Of a stretch of 64,000 nucleotides of DNA, positions 7,303 to 19,000 are shown one piece after another. The position numbers and the translations under genes were made by a program. The stretch's first letter is position 1. Each line of letters opens with the position of its first letter. This stretch comes from Manihot esculenta (taxonomy: Eukaryota; Streptophyta; Magnoliopsida; Malpighiales; Euphorbiaceae), in contig NC_035161.2 of NCBI RefSeq assembly GCF_001659605.2, positions 806,001 through 870,000 on the forward strand. Direction: 5' to 3'. The notes under the pieces were generated by a model, which saw only the letters and a list, made by a program, of their open reading frames with translations, had not been told where the DNA came from and did no database searches.

Positions 7303-10300
7303 AGGTGAAGGTCCATCAGCTCCGGCAAGGATCTTCACTATGACTCAGTAGGAGGCCAACACATCCAACACCGTGGTGTCAGGTAATCTCATCATTGGTT
7401 GTTCTGATTTGTATGCCTTGATTTATCCTGGTGCATCTCATTTATTTATTGCTCCGAGAGCCGTGGAGAGGGTAGGATTGATGGTCTCTAGGTTAGAGTG
7501 TCCCCTATGGGTCAGTGGACCCAAGTGTGACCCGTCAGTGGTAGAGGCAGTCTGCCAGTGTAGTCCAGTTTTTATAGAGGGAAGATGCCTTTCCGCCGAC
7601 CTGGTGGTTCTAGATTTGACAGATTTTGATGTCATTCTGGGGATGGACTGGCTATCTACCCATGGTGCTACCTTGGACTGTAGAGACAAGGTAATCAGAT
7701 TCAGAGATCAGGATGGGTCAGAGGTTGTCTTCAGAGGAGACAGGGGTACACCTAGAGGTCTGATCTCAGCTCTTCAGGCTCGTAGGTTGCTTAGGAGGGG
7801 ATGCCAGGGATTCTTGGCTCATGTGAGAGAACTTGATAGTCATGTCAGAGAGCCCGCCTCAGTGCCTGTGGTGAGAGAGTTTTTAGATGTTTTCCCAGAT
7901 GAGCTGCCAGGTTTACCACCTGCTAGGGAGATAGAGTTCGAGATAGAATTGATGCCTGGTACCCGACCGATCTCTATCCCTCCCTACAGGATGGCACCAG
8001 CTGAATTGAAAGAGTTGAAAGAACAGTTGCAAGAGCTGGTAGACAAGGGTTTCATCCGACCGAGTACCTCACCTTGGGGTGCTCCAGTGCTTTTTGTGAG
8101 GAAGAAGGATGGATCCCTCAGACTTTGTATCGACTACAGGCAGTTGAACAAGGTCACTACCAAGAACAAGTACCCGTTGCCTAGGATCGATGATCTATTC
8201 GACCAGCTAGCTAGGGCCGGTTGTTTCTCCAAAATAGATCTGAGATCGGGGTACCATCAGTTGAGGATAAGGGATGAGGATGTACCGAAGACAGCTTTCA
8301 GGACCAGGTATGGGCACTATGAGTTCCTTGTGATGCCGTTCAGGTTAACCAACGCCCCTGCAGCATTCATGGATCTCATGAACAGAGTTTTCAGCCAGTA
8401 TCTGGATCACTTCGTTATTGTCTTCATAGATGATATCCTAGTGTATTCCAGGAATGCAGAGGAGCATGCCCATCACCTGAGGACAGTTTTGCAGACCTTG
8501 AGGGAGCATGGCTTGTATGCCAAGTTCTCCAAGTGTGAGTTTTGGCTTAGGAGCATTTCATTCTTGGGGCATGTTGTGTCAGAACAAGGTATTGAGGTAG
8601 ATCCCAAGAAAGTAGAGGCTGTAGCTAACTGGCCTAGACCCACCACTGTGACAGAGATCAAGAGTTTTCTGGGTTTGGCAGGTTACTACAGGAGGTTCGT
8701 ACAGGACTTCTCAAAGATTGCTGCTCCTATGACCAAATTGACTAAGAAGAACCAGAAATTTGTATGGACTGACCAGTGTGAAGAGAGCTTTGAGGAGCTT
8801 AAGAGGAGGTTGACTTCAACACCGGTGTTAGCTCTGCCAAACAGTAATGATGACTTCTCAGTGTTTTGTGATGCGTCCCGTGTGGGACTGGGTTGTGTGC
8901 TGATGCAGAATGAGAGGGTGATCGCTTATGCTTCTAGGCAGCTGAAGAAGCATGAGTCGAATTACCCCACACATGACCTAGAGATGGCAGCGGTTATCTT
9001 TGCACTCAAGATGTGGAGGCATTACCTTTATGGGGTAAAGTGTGAGATCTTCACAGATCATAAGAGCCTGCAGTACATCCTGAGTCAGAGAGAACTGAAC
9101 TTGAGGCAGAGGAGATGGGTGGAGCTGTTGAGTGACTATGATTGCAAGATTCAGTACCATCCGGGTAAGGCGAATGTTGTGGTAGACGCCTTAAGCCGGA
9201 AATCACTTGGCAGTTTATCCCACATTTCAGCAGAGAGGAGGCCGGTGGTGAAGGAATTCCATAAACTTATGAGTGAGGGGTTGCAGTTGGAGTTATCTGG
9301 CACAGGTGCCTTAGTAGCTCAGATGAGAGTGTCACCCGTGTTTCTGGAGCAGGTGGCTCAGAAACAGCATGAGGACCCAGAGTTGGTCAAGATTGCCAGG
9401 ACTCTTCAGTCAGGCAAGAGTGACGAGTTCAGATTTGATGATAGGGGAATCCTCCGCTACGGGAACAGATTATGTGTGCCAGATGACATCGGTCTGAAGG
9501 GAGATATTATGGGGGAAGCCCATAATACCAGGTATAGTGTTCACCCTGGAGCCACCAAGATGTATCAGGATCTGAAGAAAGTGTATTGGTGGCCAGCTAT
9601 GAAGAAGGATGTGGCACTGTTCGTGTCAGCCTGTGATGTGTGTCAGAGGGTGAAGCTAGAGCATCAGAAGCTGGCGGGAATGCTTAACCCACTGCCGATT
9701 CCAGAGTGGAAATGGGAGAATATCGCTATGGACTTCGTAGTGGGGTTACCGGCAACGTCCAACAGATTGGACTCCATATGGGTGATTGTGGACAGACTCA
9801 CCAAATCTGCTCACTTCATCCCTGTCAGGAGTGGCTATTCTGTGGATAAGCTGGCGTAGGTGTATGTGGATGAGATTGTCAAGCTGCATGGGGTTCCAGT
9901 TTCTATAGTGTCGGATAGAGGGCTCCAGTTCACCTCCAGGTTTTGGCGGAGTCTGCAGAGTGCTATGGGTACCAGATTGGATTTCAGTACTGCTTTCCAC
10001 CCACAGACTGATGGACAGTCAGAGAGGACCATCCAGACGATAGAGGACATGCTCAGAATGTGTGTGCTAGATTTTGGTGGTTCTTGGAGGCAGTATCTAC
10101 CCTTGGTGGAGTTTGCCTACAATAACAGCTATCATGCTAGCATAGGGATGGCCCCATATGAAGCTTTGTATGGGAGGAAATGCAGATCACCTATCTGCTA
10201 GGAAGAAGTAGGAGAGAGGACTCTTGCAGGTCCGGAGTTAGTAGAACTTACCAGCAGGGTAGTGCCCATAATCAGAGAAAGGATCAGAACTGCCACCAGT

Positions 10301-10765
10301 CGGCAGAAGAGTTATGCAGATGTCCGCAGAAGGCAGCTAGAGTTTCAGGAGGGGGATTTGGTTTTGCTCAAGGTGTCTCCTATGAAAGGGGTGGTTCGGT
10401 TCGGGAAGAAGGGTAAGTTAGCTCTACGGTACATCGGCCCTTTTGAGATTCTTCAGAAGGTCGAAAATGTGTCGTACAAGCTAGACTTGCCTGCTTCAAT
10501 GGAGAGAATCCATTCGGTTTTCCATGTTTCCATGTTACAGAGATTCGTGTCAGATTCAAGAAAGGTTCTTAGTGAGCCTGATGTGGAGATCCTAGAGGAT
10601 CTCACATATGTAGAGCAGCCAGTACGGATCCTAGACACCCAGATCAGAAAGTTGAGGAACAAGGAAATCCCGATGGTAAAAGTCCTTTGGAACCACCACA
10701 ATATTGAAGAATGCACCTGGGAGACACGGGAGTCCATACTCCAGCAGTACCCCCATCTGTTTTGA
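7303..10765 (+). pseudogene. Tekay pol (PR-RT-RH-INT-chromodomain), copy B
   Basis: One frame runs to 10765, with TAG stops at 7349, 9857 and 10199. Protease: [13 protein letters not shown] is present, but the catalytic Asp codon is TAT (7424-7426, giving IYPGAS where C has MDPSAS). [14 protein letters not shown] and the active-site variant FIDDILVYS (about 8423). One RT position differs, PFRLTNAP instead of PFGLTNAP. RNase [35 protein letters not shown]. Integrase: HHCC region and the D, D, E residues in [20 protein letters not shown] and [10 protein letters not shown], split by the stop at 9857. The chromodomain ends at 10765. Product roles are as for copy A. The stops match CAG-to-TAG or TGG-to-TAG changes relative to sister copies. 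Confidence 0.92.
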
Positions 10766-10884
10766 GGTGAGTGTTAGCGTGTTTTATGTGCTTGATATGT
10801 ATGTTATGCTGTAGGCTTATGTGTATGTTGATTGATGCCATGCTATGTGTGTTAGTTGAGGAACATTCGGGGACAAATGTTCTT

Positions 10885-10897
10885 AAGGGGGGGAGAA
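10885..10897 (+). other. Polypurine tract of copy B
   Basis: AAGGGGGGGAGAA directly before the 3' LTR. The stem-loop upstream has one arm changed (GGGGACAAATGTTC instead of GGGGACGAATGTTC). Confidence 0.85.
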
Positions 10898-13137
10898 TAT
10901 AATACCCGGCTAGACTCCGGTATCGGAATTCCTACCGTCCGGTGGAATCTCGGATGTCGGAGGCCTCTAGAAGGGTAAAATAATATTTTTCTAAAATGTT
11001 TTAATGTATATCATGATTTTAAGTAAGATTGGAATTGAGTTTTGAATGAAAAGGACTAAGGAAGTATTTCCAGGTTCGGCCGCCGAATCCCCATGTTCGG
11101 CCGCCGAACGTTGGATAGGTTGGGAGGCTAGTTAGGCTTTCGAAAGTTGGCCCAGGTTCGGCCGCCGAATCTCCATGTTCGGCCGCCGAACTTGCATGAG
11201 TTTTGGAGGCACGTTCGGCCTCCGAAGGTGTTTTTGGCCAGCCCTATAAATGGACGCCATGGCCGAAATGGGCGAGTTTTCTCCCCATTTTCGGCCACGG
11301 TGAGTCCCTACTCTCCCTTGGTTCATTTTTGATGATTCTTCCTCAAATCTTGCAAGTTTTAACGAGTTTCAACTTGTTTTTGAAGTATTTTGAGCTTTGA
11401 GCAAGCTTTGGAGACCCAAGAGTTAGATCTCTCCCATCTCCAAGTTTGAGTCGTCTCTCTCTCGATCTCCAAGAAGTAAGAGCCGATCTTTAGCTCATTT
11501 ATGTTTAAAGGAAGTTTTTAAGTTGATTTATGGGTAGAAATGCATGTTAGGAGGCATGTTGAGTTTTTGGCCATTTTTGAATGTTTGAGCAATGTATGTT
11601 GATTTGTATGTGTTTAATGCAATGTGGTTGGGGTTTAGGATAGTTTGAGACCCCTATTTTGCTTGTATGCTTTTTGGGAGTGTTGTAGAATAGGTTTATG
11701 CATGTTTGATTGAGTTGAGGCTTGGAAACGCATGTTGGAGCCGAGTTTCTGCCCTTTGGCAGAAACCAGGTTCGGCCGCCGAAGGGACTTTCGGCCGCCG
11801 AACCCCTTGTGGAGGCAGTTTCGGCTGCCGAAGCCTGCCCCCGAAAGAGGACTTTCGTCTCTGGAGGGCAGTTTCGGCCGCCGAAAGTGCCGCCGAACAT
11901 GCATGAGTTTTGTCTCTGTCTGGGAGTTTCGGCCGCCGAAGGTGCCGCCGAACCTGCCTGACTTTCGGCTCTAGAGGGACTTTCGGCCGCCGAACCTGCC
12001 GTCGAAAGTGCCCTGTTCAGCCATTTCTTGCATGTTTTCTATGATCCTTTTAAGGAGTTTTAGGGGGGTTTTTGGGGAGTATTTTAGAGTTATGTTCATG
12101 TTTGTTTGGTCCCTCATTTGAGTCCACCTGTGTAGGTTCGGACCCGAGGAACCGAGGCCCCTAGTAGTGAGTCAGCTGCTTCAGAGTCTTTTCAGAGCTA
12201 GCCAGAGGTGAGTGGAATAACTTTCACTGTTTTAAATTAAATTGATAAGAGTTTTAACATGAATCACGCATCATGAATGCCATGAGATATAGTAGGGTGT
12301 TTGCATTAGTATTCACGAATATGTTGCATTGCATATTAAGCTGTTGTTGTGGGTGAATGTTGAATGATCCATTAGCCCATATGTCATGAGATCCCATGGA
12401 AGTCTAGGTGTGCCTGCTACGACTCTACGCCCCTGGCACTATGACAGCCTATGGAAGTCTAGGTGTGCCTGCTACGGCTCTACGCCCCTGGCATAAGTAA
12501 GTAGCATAGGGGCTAATTGGTGACAAGTTCATCCTTGTTGTGGAATGTTTGTGTTATGACGCATTACATGAAAGCATGAATTTTAAATCTATGTTTGTAT
12601 TATTCTGCTCACTGGGCTCTTGTAGCTCACCCCACTCCCTTAATCCCCAGGTTTGCAGGTACAGGTTAGATCAGGAGGTCGGCTAGAGTGAAGTCTATTA
12701 TGTTGTAATAGATAGTAGTGGACATGAGAATGATGTAATGAATTTTATGAATAGTCATGTAATGTAAGTATGAGCCTTTGATGTATTGAGGTTTTAGAGA
12801 TGTGCTTGACCCTAGTATGTTGAGAATCCCTTTTATGCATGATTTATTTATGAGTTAATAATGTTCATGATTATCCAAGCTTATATGAATGTTGTGATAC
12901 CCCATTGGAGTATTTGATGAGGACTCCAGTGTGTGGTCTATGTTATGGTTTTGTGCATGCACAGGTATGCTTGGATAAAAGAAAAGAAAAAAAAAAATTT
13001 ACAGACTATGTATATGTTGATCATGTATGGGATTCCACAGGTATTCAGAATGTATGTAGGCTTGCTACAGGTCGCGGCGGCCTTATGCCGATCTGGATCC
13101 TAGCGCCGGTAACGGGTCGGATTTCTGGGTCGTTATA
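10898..13137 (+). mobile_element. 3' LTR of copy B with both ends mutated
   Basis: A 2,240-bp LTR. The terminal TG is TA (TATAATACCCGG) and the terminal CA is TA (GTCGTTATA). Both changes are C:G to T:A transitions and would prevent integrase processing if used as cDNA ends. TATA box at 11245-11250. Promoter motif copies lie around 11095-11190, the leader cluster at 11770-12010 and two stem-loop units at 12399-12493. Confidence 0.9.
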
Positions 13138-13667
13138 ATAAAGGAGGAAATGAGTGCAAGTCAAAGCCACGTATAGTTGAGCAAGTTATTTGTGCGGCAA
13201 TGCCACCATTTTTCGACAAGGATTCAATCAGTTTCCTTGCAAGCAGATCAAAGTTTCTTGATCGGTTTCCATTTACACAACTACTTATTTGAACGGGGTG
13301 GAGCAACATGCCATTTGTCAAGGAAGATTTCTACAGAGCTATCATCACCTAGAAGTAGCGGTCAACATAGAGGAGAAAAGGAATACACCAACCAACAAAT
13401 AAGTTCATGGAGAAGACTAAAATGCCAACCTCAAGTCACATTTGTAGAAGATTGAAGATTTCTAGTACCTTAGTCGATAAGATAAATGATCTAGCAAGGA
13501 TAAGACTTTTGATATTGGCATTCGAGTAAACAACTTTTATGCAAAAAAATAGCAGTGATCCTTATAGAGCCAATCAACACGAGGAAAAGAATCGAACATT
13601 CAAGCAGGTGGTTGAACACCCTAGACAAGCTCAGTCGACGAGGGCGTCGACCGTTTAAGTGGAGGAG
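13138..13667 (+). other. Unassigned sequence, possibly the 3' end of another gypsy element
   Basis: No clear gene. Short open stretches do not match a family I recognise. The end, a GTCGAC-rich stretch followed by the purine-rich AAGTGGAGGAG at 13657-13667, looks like the end of a pol gene and a PPT, so this may be a decayed internal region. Confidence 0.3.
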
Positions 13668-14313
13668 TGTCAAGGGCCTAGAGCTTTGGGGTACTAAAAT
13701 GTAATTTTTCCAACAATAGAATTTCTAAAAAGCAATATTAGGAAAAATAAGTATAAAATAGTAGTATCAAAAGGGCTACGTTAGTTCTTTATAATTCCTT
13801 TTTATTTATTTATTAAGGGGGATGTTACCTCAGACATATTGATGTCTTCTCCTACCACAGTTCTATTTGTTCCTAAGGCTCTTTAGGGTGGGAGTGACTA
13901 GTTGGTCACCAGTGAGAACTATTTCCAACTGGCCATTGTAGGCTTGAAGTGTTATCGAGTTGTGCCTCTACTCCTTATAAATCATCCCCCCTGTCTACAA
14001 GTAATATGAGGACTATTATAACGATTGTATTGATGTGGATGTATAATTATAATATTGCCTTTAGAATAAAATAAGTAGCTTGTTCTTTTCTCTTATAGCT
14101 ATTTTGAGGCTTGCGAATGTATATACCTGAGGGCTTTGTTGGAGGCTGATGTAACCTCAGTTATCGAGATTGTCTGAAATCACAGATTATTAGGTAATTC
14201 TTAAGATTGAGATTTGAAGGCATTCAAATCAAGTGCTGCACGGTCCCAAATGGGTGCTAAAATACAGGCGCGTGATGCTCTGTCACCTTGAGAAGAAAGA
14301 TTGCTAAGGTGTA
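13668..14313 (+). mobile_element. Possible LTR remnant of an unidentified element
   Basis: Starts TGTCAAGGGCC directly after the purine-rich stretch and has a TATA-like TTATAAAT near 13976. No matching 3' end or second copy is in the window, so the call rests on layout only. The end at 14313 is simply where the next LTR begins. Confidence 0.25.
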
Positions 14314-16301
14314 TGTAACGACCCAGAAATCGGACCGGTACCGGCGCTAGGGTTCAAATTGACTTAAGGTCGCCGAAGCCCGTAGCAAACCTACTATACA
14401 TCCTGATACACCTGATAAAATCCCATACATGATCACACGCTATATCAAAAACTTAAACTTTTCATGAACCAAGACTCGACCTGTGCATGTATCAAAACTG
14501 AAATCATAAAACTCATACTAGAGCCCTCATCAAATGTTCCAGTATGATCAACATAACATGCCTCAAGTTCAGTTCAAATATAAACTCATACTTAAAACTT
14601 TTACATAAAGATCATGAAAACAGGGATTACAAGGACAAACACTGGGGCAAAGCACAATTCTAAAATCATAAAATAATACAGGTCCACATCTATATTATTA
14701 CAATAGACTATACTAGCAACACAGCCGACTTCCCCAAGCTAGTTTTGATCCTGCAAACCTGGGGTTAGGAGAAAGGGATAAGCTACAAGAGCCTAGTGAG
14801 CAGACTTAAAAACAGTTCAATAAACATATGATCATATGAATCTGCCACAATACAAACAATTCAGATCAAGATGGACTTGTCACCAGTAACCCTCTATGGA
14901 TTCCAAAAGTGTTCGGCCCACGATAGGTGCTCCTCAGGACTTCCTCTTAAACATATCATAACATAACATATCCATAGTGCTAGGAGCGTAGAATGAGCCT
15001 CGACCTGGACTTTCGTATCCATCATAACATATCATACTCGAAGGCTAGTGGGTCATCCAACATCCATCCACAACAACAGTAAATTATGCAATGCATCATA
15101 TTCGTGAATTCTAATGCAAACAACCTAATACATATACATGGCATTCTTGATGCATGAGCATGCTTAAAAGGTTTGATTTCTTTAAAATAATAGATCAATT
15201 CAGTTCTACTCACCTCTGGCTGACGCTCGCCTAAAACTGGCGCAGTTATCTCACTGTAGGCCTCTACGGTCTCCCAAGTTTGATCCTACACAGATGGACT
15301 TAAATGAGGGACTAAACATAACTTTTACAATACTCTAAGCAACCCCCCAAGAAACCCTAAAAACATACCAGAACATGCATAGAAAACAAGCAGAAAAAGG
15401 GTGAGTAGGGGACTTTCGGCGGCAGGTTTGGCGGCCGAAGGTCCCTCACAAATTCGAAAGTCAGAACTTTCAAGAGCAGGTTCGGCGGCCTAAAGCGCTT
15501 CACAAATCCGAAGATTGAAACCTTCGAAGGCAGTTTAGACGGCTAAATGGCTGCCTCACGAGCAGGTTCGGCGGCCGAACCTAGGTTCTCCAGCAAGGTA
15601 GAACCCGATTCTACCCTATCAATCAGCCTCCTTAAAGCCTCTAAATAACAACCAAACGCATATGCAAGACCCCAACAACTACCATAAACACCTAACACAC
15701 ATAAGAGACCTCAAAAACCTACTCTGCATCAATAGATACCCAACAGTAAAGCAACCCACCTCAAAACTACTATAAACTTTAAACTTTTTGGAAAAACGAT
15801 CATGCATGGCCTAAATACTTGCAAAAATTGATTTAAAAACTTCAGAAAACATAGGAGAAGCAAGGATCGACTTACCTCTTGAGGACAACGGAACACACAG
15901 CAAAAATCACTTGAAGGAGAGGGGGAAAGAAACTATCTGAAGGTCTCCAAAGCTAAGATTTGAAGTTCCAACTTGAATCTTCAAAACAAGATAAAAATTT
16001 TATGAATACTCCAAGGAATTGAAGCAAAACTCAGCAAAAACAACAAGAACAGGACGTGGACTTACCTCTGCCCGAAGATAGAGAAAAGCTCTCTCGATTT
16101 TCGGGCCGAAGGCCCTTTATAGGTGGCTGGAAAAACCACCTTCAGCAGCCAAACCTTTAAAACCTTTTCAAAATATTCAAAATCATTTTATGAAAATCCT
16201 ATTTTACCCTTTTAAAGATTCCGACTTAGAGATTCTGGATTCTGATGGAGATTCCATTGGGAAGTGGGAATTTCGACGCTGTAGTTTAGCCAGGTATTAC
16301 A
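14314..16301 (-). mobile_element. 3' LTR of Tekay fragment F (minus strand)
   Basis: A 1,988-bp LTR in reverse: it begins TGTAACGACCC (complement of the LTR end) and finishes GGTATTACA (complement of the LTR start). It is a diverged subfamily with fewer TTCGG motifs. Its two stem-loop units (complement of about 14895-15018) are of different types, one like LTR E and one like LTR S2. Confidence 0.88.
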
Positions 16302-16316
16302 TTCTTCCCCCCTTAA
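16302..16316 (-). other. Polypurine tract of fragment F
   Basis: TTCTTCCCCCCTTAA on the plus strand is the complement of the family PPT and lies directly beside the LTR. It confirms the minus orientation. Confidence 0.8.
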
Positions 16317-16374
16317 AAACATTTGTCCTTGAATGTTCAACATAACAAACATGCAAAACATTTAACAACTTACT

Positions 16375-17150
16375 TTAAAAGAGGTGGGGGTATTGCTCAA
16401 GCATCCACTCTGGGGTCTCCCAGGTGCACTCTTCCATATTGTGGTGATTCCATACAACTGTCACCATCGCGATTTCCTTGTTCCTCAGCTTTCTGATCTG
16501 CGTGTGTATGATCCGTACTGGTTGCTCAACATAGATGAGATCTCTTAGGATCTCCATATTAGGTTCACTAAGAACCTTACTCGGATCTGACACAAATTTT
16601 CGTAACACAGAAACATGAAAAATCGGATGGATTCTCTCCATAGAAGCAGGTAGATCTAACTTGTAAGATACATTCCCAATCTTTTGCAGGATTTCGAAGG
16701 GGCCGATGTACCTTGGAGCTAGTTTACCTTTCTTGCCAAAATAAATCACCCCCTTCGTAGGAGACACCTTAAGCAATACCATATCCCCCTCCTGAAAAAC
16801 AACTTATTTTCTGCAGATGTCTGCATAGCTCTTCTACCTACTCACAGCTGTTTTGATTCTCTCTCTGATGATAGGCATTACCCTGCTGGTGATCTCTACT
16901 AATTCTAACCCTGCTAGAGCCCTTTCTCTCACTTCTTCCCAGCAGATAGTTGACCTGCACTTCCTTCCATATAAAGCTTCATAAGGAGTCATCATAATGC
17001 TAGCATGGTAACTGTTATTGTAAGCAACATCTACCAATGGTAGATGTTGCCTCCAAGAACCACCAAAATCTAGCACACACATCCTTAGCATGTCCTCTAT
17101 AGTTTGGATGGCCCTCTCCGACTGTCCATCAGTTTGTGGATGGAAGTAGA
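16375..17150 (-). pseudogene. Tekay integrase C-terminus and chromodomain, truncated (fragment F)
   Basis: Read on the minus strand, this keeps the integrase region with the catalytic Glu (codons near 17130-17095, then [13 protein letters not shown]), the SH3-like region ([19 protein letters not shown]) and the chromodomain (VTVVWNHHNMEECTWET), ending at 16375. A frame break lies between 16782 and 16834. Homology stops near 17150, so the first two catalytic Asp residues, RT, gag and the 5' LTR are absent. The sequence beyond is host-like DNA, which suggests truncation by deletion or illegitimate recombination. Confidence 0.88.
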
Positions 17151-17155
17151 CGGTT

Positions 17156-17425
17156 TGAGTTAAACGACTTTTATTATTTACTCAGGGGCTTTGATGGACC
17201 AAGAAATTTATTAGGGGCTTAAGTGAACATTTGAATACTTGTCATGGGTTTAAAAAGGTCTTTTACCTAAATTTTAACTCATATGCCTCATGTGTGCAAA
17301 ACAACACAGATAATTCATAGTACGGTAGGTTTGTAATCGATAGTCCCTCAATCATCCAATATGTCTAGCTCTCATTAGAGCTCTTCCTTCCTCTAAATAT
17401 ATAACATAATAAATCATTGTACTTG
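17156..17425. other. Intergenic sequence, no gene seen
   Basis: AT-rich, without transposon similarity that I can see. It may be intron or upstream sequence of the following PGG gene remnant. Confidence 0.5.
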
Positions 17426-17432
17426 TGTAAAT

Positions 17433-18001
17433 TATACCAAAAAATCAAAATCCTGGTTTAAGAAATGCATGAAATACCTACGATATGATGTAGAAGAAAT
17501 AAGAGGAGCATTAATGATAGTAGCCACAGTGATTGCAACCATGACTTTCCAAGCAGCAATGAATCCACTTAGTGGTGTGTGGCAGCAAAATTTTGCAAAC
17601 AAGTCTAGTAGTTTTGGTTGCAATGACACAAATGTATGCAAAGCTGGAACTGCTGTTTTAGCCTATGCGTACCCAGAGGCATACATTTACTACTCAACAT
17701 TCAATGGGACTGTGTTTGTTTTATCTCTGAGCGTCATAACTTTGGTGGTGGGTGAATTTCCTCTCTAGAATAAGTTTTGCGTGTGGGTTTTAGCTTAGGC
17801 CATTGGTTGGGCTCTTGTGTTCTTGGCATTAAGTCATATACAGGGGATGCTTATAGTGAGCCCATCAATATATAGAGAGAGAAACTTTGGAAAATGGAGT
17901 CAAAAATGTTTTATGCGTTTCTTGGGGTGTTTTCGTTGGCTGGCATGATCAAAATTGTTCAGTTTTTAGTATGGACATTAAAGAAGCTGCGCAAGTTTTG
18001 A
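17433..18001 (+). pseudogene. PGG-domain membrane protein remnant (ankyrin-PGG family)
   Basis: The only host-gene-like sequence. The reading EEIRGALMIVATVIATMTF, then a PLSGVWQ-type stretch, matches the start of the plant PGG domain, the membrane part of ankyrin-repeat proteins such as the ITN1/ACD6-like group, which act in stress and defence signalling (family knowledge). A second hydrophobic stretch follows (TVFVLSLSVITLVVG, about residues 80-95 from the ATG at 17469). Stops at 17766 and 17796 interrupt the domain, but the frame afterwards still reads as a membrane segment (AIGWALVFLALSHIQG). The frame extends upstream of 17469 (WFKKCMKYLRYDVEE). No ankyrin repeats are found upstream, where Tekay fragment F lies. 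Probably a broken last exon. Confidence 0.75.
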
Positions 18002-18639
18002 AAAACCGTTGATGAACAACAACAACCTGCAACGACAAGTGACTCCAGAACAACAAAAAGCAGCTTGATTTTGGGACATATTTTTCTGTTTTTTTTTTTG
18101 GAATGACAGACAAGAAGATTGTTTGTTGTTTTATCTGTGATGGAATATTAATTATTTTTACTATATAAAACTTGAATTGGTACGATATTTCCAAAATAAA
18201 TAGAAGATTATGCTTTATATGGTAATTAAGTTTTGCTGATACTATTATGTTTTGAAAGATGTTTTCTGAGGTAAAATAAAATATTTTAAAGTAATGAATC
18301 CTGTCGGGTTTTTGTAAGGTAATATACATCAAAATCTATGGCATGTTAAGCTCTTCCTATCCTTAGAGAGAGCTTTCCTGTCATGTTTTCTTTTGAGGCA
18401 AAAGGCCTCGTTTGTGCTGGATCTCCATGGCTTCTCCAGCTCCTTTTGTGGCAGGGATGGCTCCTCCCTCCTTTCTCTCTTGAAAATTATATCTCTTGAA
18501 AATTATATCAAATCAAATAAGGGGAGAAATACCGTTAAGTCTCTCATTTTTAGAAAATTCATTAATATTCATATTTATTTGAAAATTATACAATCAAACG
18601 TTTTTATATTTTATTAAAAAGCAATTGGTACTAGAAATC

Positions 18640-19000
18640 CAAACATTTATTTATTTTAGTGATTTTATCTAAATATTTTAATTTTGATAATTTAGTTCAA
18701 AATTAAAAAATTTTACGTAAATTTTATTCTAATTTAAAATTAGGATAAGAAGGGAGTGAGCACTTGATAATGTGGTGCTATATATGATTTCTTTATTATT
18801 TAATGTGAGTCCCATTTGACATATAAGTAAAAATAATTGATATTATTTTGTTGATTTTATTTAAAACTCTTAATTTTCACAATTCAATTTAAAATTAAAA
18901 ATTTTGCATAAATTTTCTTATAATTTAAAATCACAATTAGGAGGGATGTGTTATTGATAATATACACTACATTTATCTTTTTTATTATTAAACTTTTTTA
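18640..19000. repeat. Diverged direct duplication in AT-rich DNA
   Basis: Two stretches of about 150 bp (from about 18640 and 18840) share the order TTAATTTT, then TTCAAAATTAAAAA-like, GTAAATTTT-like, AATTTAAAAT, then AGGAGGGATGTG-like sequence. The homology is visible but weak and was judged by eye. Confidence 0.45.

Larger units (their letters stand above)
4562..13137 (+). mobile_element. Tekay/Del-type gypsy retrotransposon, copy B (decayed)
   Basis: The order is partial 5' LTR (4562-5507), PBS for initiator tRNA-Met, leader, gag, protease, RT, RNase H, integrase, chromodomain, PPT and 3' LTR (10898-13137). The first half or so of the 5' LTR is missing, replaced by the hairpin at 4023-4561. 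The copy has two frameshifts and several stop codons and cannot be autonomous. Target duplications cannot be assessed because the 5' edge is lost. Confidence 0.9.

Noticed and set aside
6765..7328. Minus-strand frame of 187 codons in gag B
   Set aside because: It is the shadow of gag. The same minus frame is broken in copies C and E.
17949..18332. Minus-strand frame downstream of the PGG remnant
   Set aside because: AT-rich composition, no domain, and it overlaps the end of the PGG reading.
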